Below are positions 60,051 to 64,000 of a stretch of DNA of 64,000 nucleotides, piece by piece. Made by a program: the position numbers and the translations under genes. The DNA comes from Theobroma cacao (taxonomy: Eukaryota > Streptophyta > Magnoliopsida > Malvales > Malvaceae): the NCBI RefSeq assembly GCF_000208745.1, contig NC_030853.1:28134061-28198060 (forward strand). The letters run 5' to 3'. The notes beneath the pieces are model-generated. The model searched no databases, was not told where the DNA came from, and was given only the letters and a program-made list of their open reading frames with translations. Numbering within the stretch: position 1 is the first letter of the stretch; every line of letters begins with the position of its first letter.

Positions 60051-62432
60051 ATGGCTTCTCTTAGAACCGTTGCTTTTATTGCAATCCTTCTTGTTCTGCA
60101 TCTTAAGATTGCTGAAAGTGACTTTTTATCTCCACTTTTGTCTCCCGTGTTTGGTTTGTTACTTTCCCTTGTAGTCTTTGGTCTTTTGCTTTTGGCTTAC
60201 AAACTAATGGTTTTGAGATCTTTGAGCTTTGTTATTAACTTTGGTGTTTCTTGTTTGTGATTTTTAAGAGTTTTGAGCATGTTTTGTTTGGGTTTTTTTT
60301 TTTTTTCCCTTGCTGCAGATGATGTATGCAAAGAAGTGGAATGTGGAAGAGGAAAATGCAGGCCGTCTTTAAATGGAACATTTCCTTATTATAGGTGTGA
60401 CTGTGATCTTAATTGGAAACAAACTCGGGCTGACAATGATGATCATCTCAAGTTTCTCCCCTGCATTGTTCCTAACTGTAATTAAGCTCTGCCTTTCTCT
60501 TGCTTTTAAGGCACATGTTCATCTTTGAAAATTACCTCTTTTCATTCATACATGTACTCTGTTTTTAAGTTATTGGTCATGGTTTGTACATATAATCAAA
60601 TCATGAATGTTTTGTGACTTTTGCATTAACTTGGTCAGGCTATCTAAGGAGCTTTTTGGACATTAGAAGTGGTCTTGGGGTTGTTGTGGGGAACTCAGAA
60701 AGATTGGATAGAACCATAGATTAACCCCCAGCTACATCATGTGAAGGCGGTTAGGTTGTTGTTTTAGAGCCATCGATTCACCCCCCTTTCTTTGCTCTTC
60801 CTTCTTTGTGGCTAAGAATAGTGGTAGCTTTAATTTTGGACTAGATGTCTTGCTAAGGAGACAAAAGCTAGATTAGATTTGACAATGAGAAAAGCAATAA
60901 AATATGATGTGAACAAATAGAAGGAAGATAGAAAATGAATATTTTAATTCAATTTGGTGATGGATGCTAATCACACCCAAATCCTCTCAAGATTATGTCG
61001 TGGTGAGGACCTTTCTTGAACAAAGGGTACTAAACACTTGTCAATATGTGATTTTAATATCTTAGCTGAGTCAAAGATTGAAAAGTTTAATCTTCTTTTG
61101 AAAAAGTTAGATTGCTGATCTGAAGATGTGATCGATTAAGATTTTACATTTGTTAAATAAGAGTTATTAAATCATTTCATTGCTTTGCATTTTGATGATG
61201 CTGACAATTCGGTGTTTTTAGGCACACTAAATTCTGCTTGTGCAGCAGCTACCTCCCCTGTGCAAGAAAAGGCAGCCAAAGCGAATGAGTCTATCCTTGA
61301 TAGTAAGAATATGTACCATTTAAGCTTTCTATTTGGTCATTTGATATCATTTTGTTAATGCTAATGCACTTTGTCATGGTTTCACAGTCTGCAGCTGGAC
61401 TAACTGCGGAGGCGGGTCATGCAACAAGACATCACCATTTACATATGATTGCAAATGTTCGGAGGGTTATTTTAATCTTTTTAATGTCTCTGCCTTCCCA
61501 TGCTACAGAGAATGTAAGAACACACTCCTATGAATAGTTAAGTTGAATCTGGAGGTGGCTGTAAAATATAGGATTTCTTGTTTTGATGTAGTGTTAATTA
61601 CGTTGGTAAAGTACTATGTTCCATTTGGTTTTCTGAAAGAAATTGCTAATTGAGTTTGAACTTGTGATTTTAGGTGCAATTGGAGTGGATTGCTCAAACC
61701 TTGGGATCTCAATGTCAAATAAGTCTACTTCCACTGCACCAACATTGTCTCAAAGTGATTTGAATCAAGGTAAAACCAGGCACATAGATTTTTTTCCTTT
61801 TTCTGTTGCCAAAACAAAATCATCATATAATGATGCTCTTATATAGATTTAAATGTGTTTCAAATGCTTTCTGAAAGAATAATAGTCGGGCAACAATGAT
61901 GTAGTTCAACCTTTTACTTCTCTCTGTATCCAAGCATTTAATTTATTGGTTGGTGCATGATCCCCTGCCTAAAAAGCAAGACTTGAATCTCCTTCCCCCA
62001 ATCAAAAAAACAAAAAAAAAACCCAAAAAACCCTTTACTTCTCCTTTTAAAGATATGGGAATTTCATGGTCATCTTAGAAAGCAGCATCTTTGCACTCTC
62101 CATCTCCTGAGTTTTAAGAACTGGAGAAAAAAATACTTCTTTTTCTGAATTTTAAGAACATTTTATCATAATTTCACCCATCATGCAAAGATTTTCTTTC
62201 TAAAGACACAAGCCACTTAAGGACTAATTTACTTAGTGTAGGTCTGTTTTCACAGTTCTGATTTAATGATTGAAATAAATTCTCCATATCGTTTTTTATT
62301 TTGGGATATACATAAATTGCTATATCAATAATTTTAAATAATTGCTTTCTATTTTTCTCAGCTGGCTTGAAGCTTCTAGGAAATGGTCATTGGGTGATAA
62401 TCTCAGTGTTGTTGATGGCTATGGTTGCTTGA
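60051..62432 (+). CDS. secreted EGF-like domain protein, probably GPI-anchored
   Basis: Exons 60051-60153, 60319-60477, 61222-61302, 61388-61513, 61674-61769 and 62362-62432 join in frame to 211 residues. Residues 1-23 form a signal peptide (MASLRTVAFIAILLVLHLKI, then AES). Two Cys-rich EGF-like modules follow: VCKEVECGRGKC with YYRCDCDLNWKQ, and ICSWTNCGGGSCNKT with YDCKCSEGYF and CYRECAIGVDC. A Ser/Thr-rich linker (NKSTSTAPTLSQSD) leads to a hydrophobic C-terminal tail (HWVIISVLLMAMVA), which looks like a GPI-attachment signal. Family and position fit the Arabidopsis gene annotated as neurogenic locus notch-like, next to IQD19. The function is not known to me. Donor choice after exon 1 (60153) was made by reading frame; the ATG sits after a CT-rich leader. 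Several N-glycosylation sites (NGT, NES, NKT, NVS, NKS) are visible. Confidence 0.85.
61930..62025 (+). mobile_element. SINE-like fragment in intron 5 of the EGF-like gene
   Basis: GCATTTAATTTATTGGTTGG corresponds to the box A region of the copy at 19155-19255, and GACTTGAATCTCC corresponds to its box B. An A-rich tail (62006-62022) follows. Both copies are diverged but collinear, which points to a shared SINE family. It is within an intron and does not affect the coding sequence. Confidence 0.5.
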
Positions 62433-64000
62433 TTCATATAGATGAAGCTGATGCTCAGGGTTTCCAGTTTCATGATCCAGATAGGACATGGAAATTCTAG
62501 CATCAAGCAGCAGCATTGTTTGTTGTGTTATGGCGATTATAGTTAGATGTTATGCTTTCTATGTAAATTTTTCATCTCATATCAGTAAGTCTGCTTTGCT
62601 GTACAGTTTAGGAGGAATTAGTTATTGTAGCCAGTGCTTGCATATGATGTAGGAGGAGACTTTTTGGAGTTCACTTATGGATGATGGCAGTTATTTACAG
62701 GTTGTGTGTAGAACATCATTGCCATGATTGTATTATTTCTTGTTATCCATTTAAGAGATTCTGAGCTTGGTGTTGGTTTGTGTAATTTATAATTCCTTTT
62801 ACTTAGTCCCCATTAACTGATACTCTTCCATTATGAAAGTGTGTGCAAAATAAATGTATGACCATGGCCCATTCTAGTTAGAATCTAAGGCATTTTCTGG
62901 ATGGGTACTTTTATTTCTTGGGTGTTCCAAGAGGAAAAACTATAGCCTGAATTTACCAAGTATCAGGTCTCAGGACGATTTGTGAGGCTTGTAGGTTTGG
63001 GTTGGAACCCAAGCAACCCCATCCCCATCACCCAATACCATCTGGTATCAAAGAGAATTGTTTGATGATGTGGGTAATTGATATCAAGCCTCGAGAGTAG
63101 TAATGAACAAAACCCATTCTCTTTCAGGCCCAACTCAAGGACCTGGTCAAAGTCTTGAAGTGCCAAAACTTCCAACAAAACTTGGCACTTGGGGCTAGTG
63201 GGCCTGTGTAATCACCACTAATAGTGCAGGTTGCAAGCATGCAGTAGAATTGTTTTTCTAAGGTAGTAACTTGTGTTTGTTTTTTGGGACCAACTAGCCA
63301 CTATGCTGAACATATTCCCAAATTATTCACCATTTAAGATTTCCAGGTCGATTAAACTTGAGGCAATTCCTAAGATATCAAATCTTGATCCTATTGGATC
63401 CCAAGGCTAGGCTTGGCTTGGTGGTTCCTAATTCCCTTCAAAGGATAGAGAAGTGTTTAATCTAAAAAGATAAGAACAACTCTGTTTTCTCATCAAAAGA
63501 ACAACACAAAGAAAGACAAATTTTATGCTAATAAAAGATGGTTGCACTTCCTATATAGGCGTTAAGCAATTGGATCTCATCTTTTATCCTTTGCTTTTTG
63601 CCCGTACAAAATAATGGTACTACAAATCAGCAACAGGAGTCTGTATTTAACCCAAAAGAACAAAAAGAAAGCAAATGAGGGAATACAACACAGCATACTT
63701 TTGCGGTGAATGATGGAGTAGTAATAGAAAGGCAGCTGAGTAACATACATCCTAGTCTGTCACGAAGCCTAATTACTACGTATAGGTCTCTGCAGCTTGT
63801 CATTCAACCAATCAATCTCTCCCCTTCTTGAAAAAGCAAGAAACTAAATCCAATCTCATTCAGCATAGCCCTACACCTATTCCAACCTCTACGATCCCAA
63901 CTAGTCCAATTACCTGTCCCATTTCCGACAAACAAATCGATAAAAAAAATCTCTCTCTGCGTCGGCGGCTTACAGAACCCCTCATATATATTTTTTAAAA
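62433..64000. other. 3' flank of the EGF-like gene and right edge of window
   Basis: The 3' UTR of the EGF-like gene probably runs to the AAATAAATG near 62850. The rest has no supported gene. On the minus strand a short ATG frame starts at 63922 (MGQVIGLVGI, 20 residues) behind a CT-rich stretch. It could be a first exon (donor GTAATT after MGQ) or a chance frame. Confidence 0.4.

Overview
The window is nuclear DNA of a flowering plant, most likely a core eudicot and probably a rosid. The evidence is AT-rich intergenic DNA, short GT-AG introns, and plant-only families: NETWORKED actin-binding proteins, LRX cell-wall proteins, IQD proteins and group 3 SULTR transporters. No bacterial, phage or organellar content was seen. 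The species cannot be fixed from the sequence. Two single N bases (26302 and 38015) sit in suspicious contexts and look like collapsed assembly gaps.

Layout. 1-1479 (+): 3' part of a TSO1/CPP-type CXC-domain regulator. About 7.7-15.4 kb (+): a NET1 actin-binding coiled-coil gene with one 4.26 kb exon. 16.7-18.7 kb (-): ribosomal protein gene RPS3A, with a GC-AG intron. 20.5-21.7 kb (-): an intronless LRX6-like gene with a very short extensin tail. 25.7-26.0 kb (+): a small secreted Pro-rich peptide candidate. 26.4-29.2 kb (+): 3' part of a TPR3-like gene whose 5' exons are missing at an N. 30.3-34.7 kb (-): a complete 12-exon SULTR3;1-like transporter. 35-47 kb: AT-rich intergenic DNA, including a 1.25 kb near-identical direct duplication split by an N. 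47.2-48.3 kb (+): an ACCGGT-rich repeat array followed by a decayed 3' fragment of a peroxisomal multifunctional protein (AIM1/MFP) gene. 49.2-51.2 kb (-): an IQD19-like calmodulin-binding gene. 53.5-55.4 kb (-): a decayed LINE interrupted by AT-rich DNA. 60.0-62.4 kb (+): an EGF-like, probably GPI-anchored, secreted protein gene. The last 1.5 kb has no supported gene.

The genes do not form a pathway, but their order is informative. From memory of the Arabidopsis map, the set CXC, NET1, LRX6, IQD19 and notch/EGF-like matches two duplicated segments: TSO1-NET1A-LRX6 on chromosome 3, and TCX2-NET1B-IQD19-notch-like on chromosome 4. The window looks like the unfractionated counterpart of both, with RPS3A, the peptide gene, TPR3 and SULTR3;1 interleaved.

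I found no convincing wholly new biological system. The most useful leads are the small secreted peptide with its 4 x 22 bp upstream repeat, the fractionated synteny, the AIM1 relic next to the ACCGGT array, and the two probable assembly faults.
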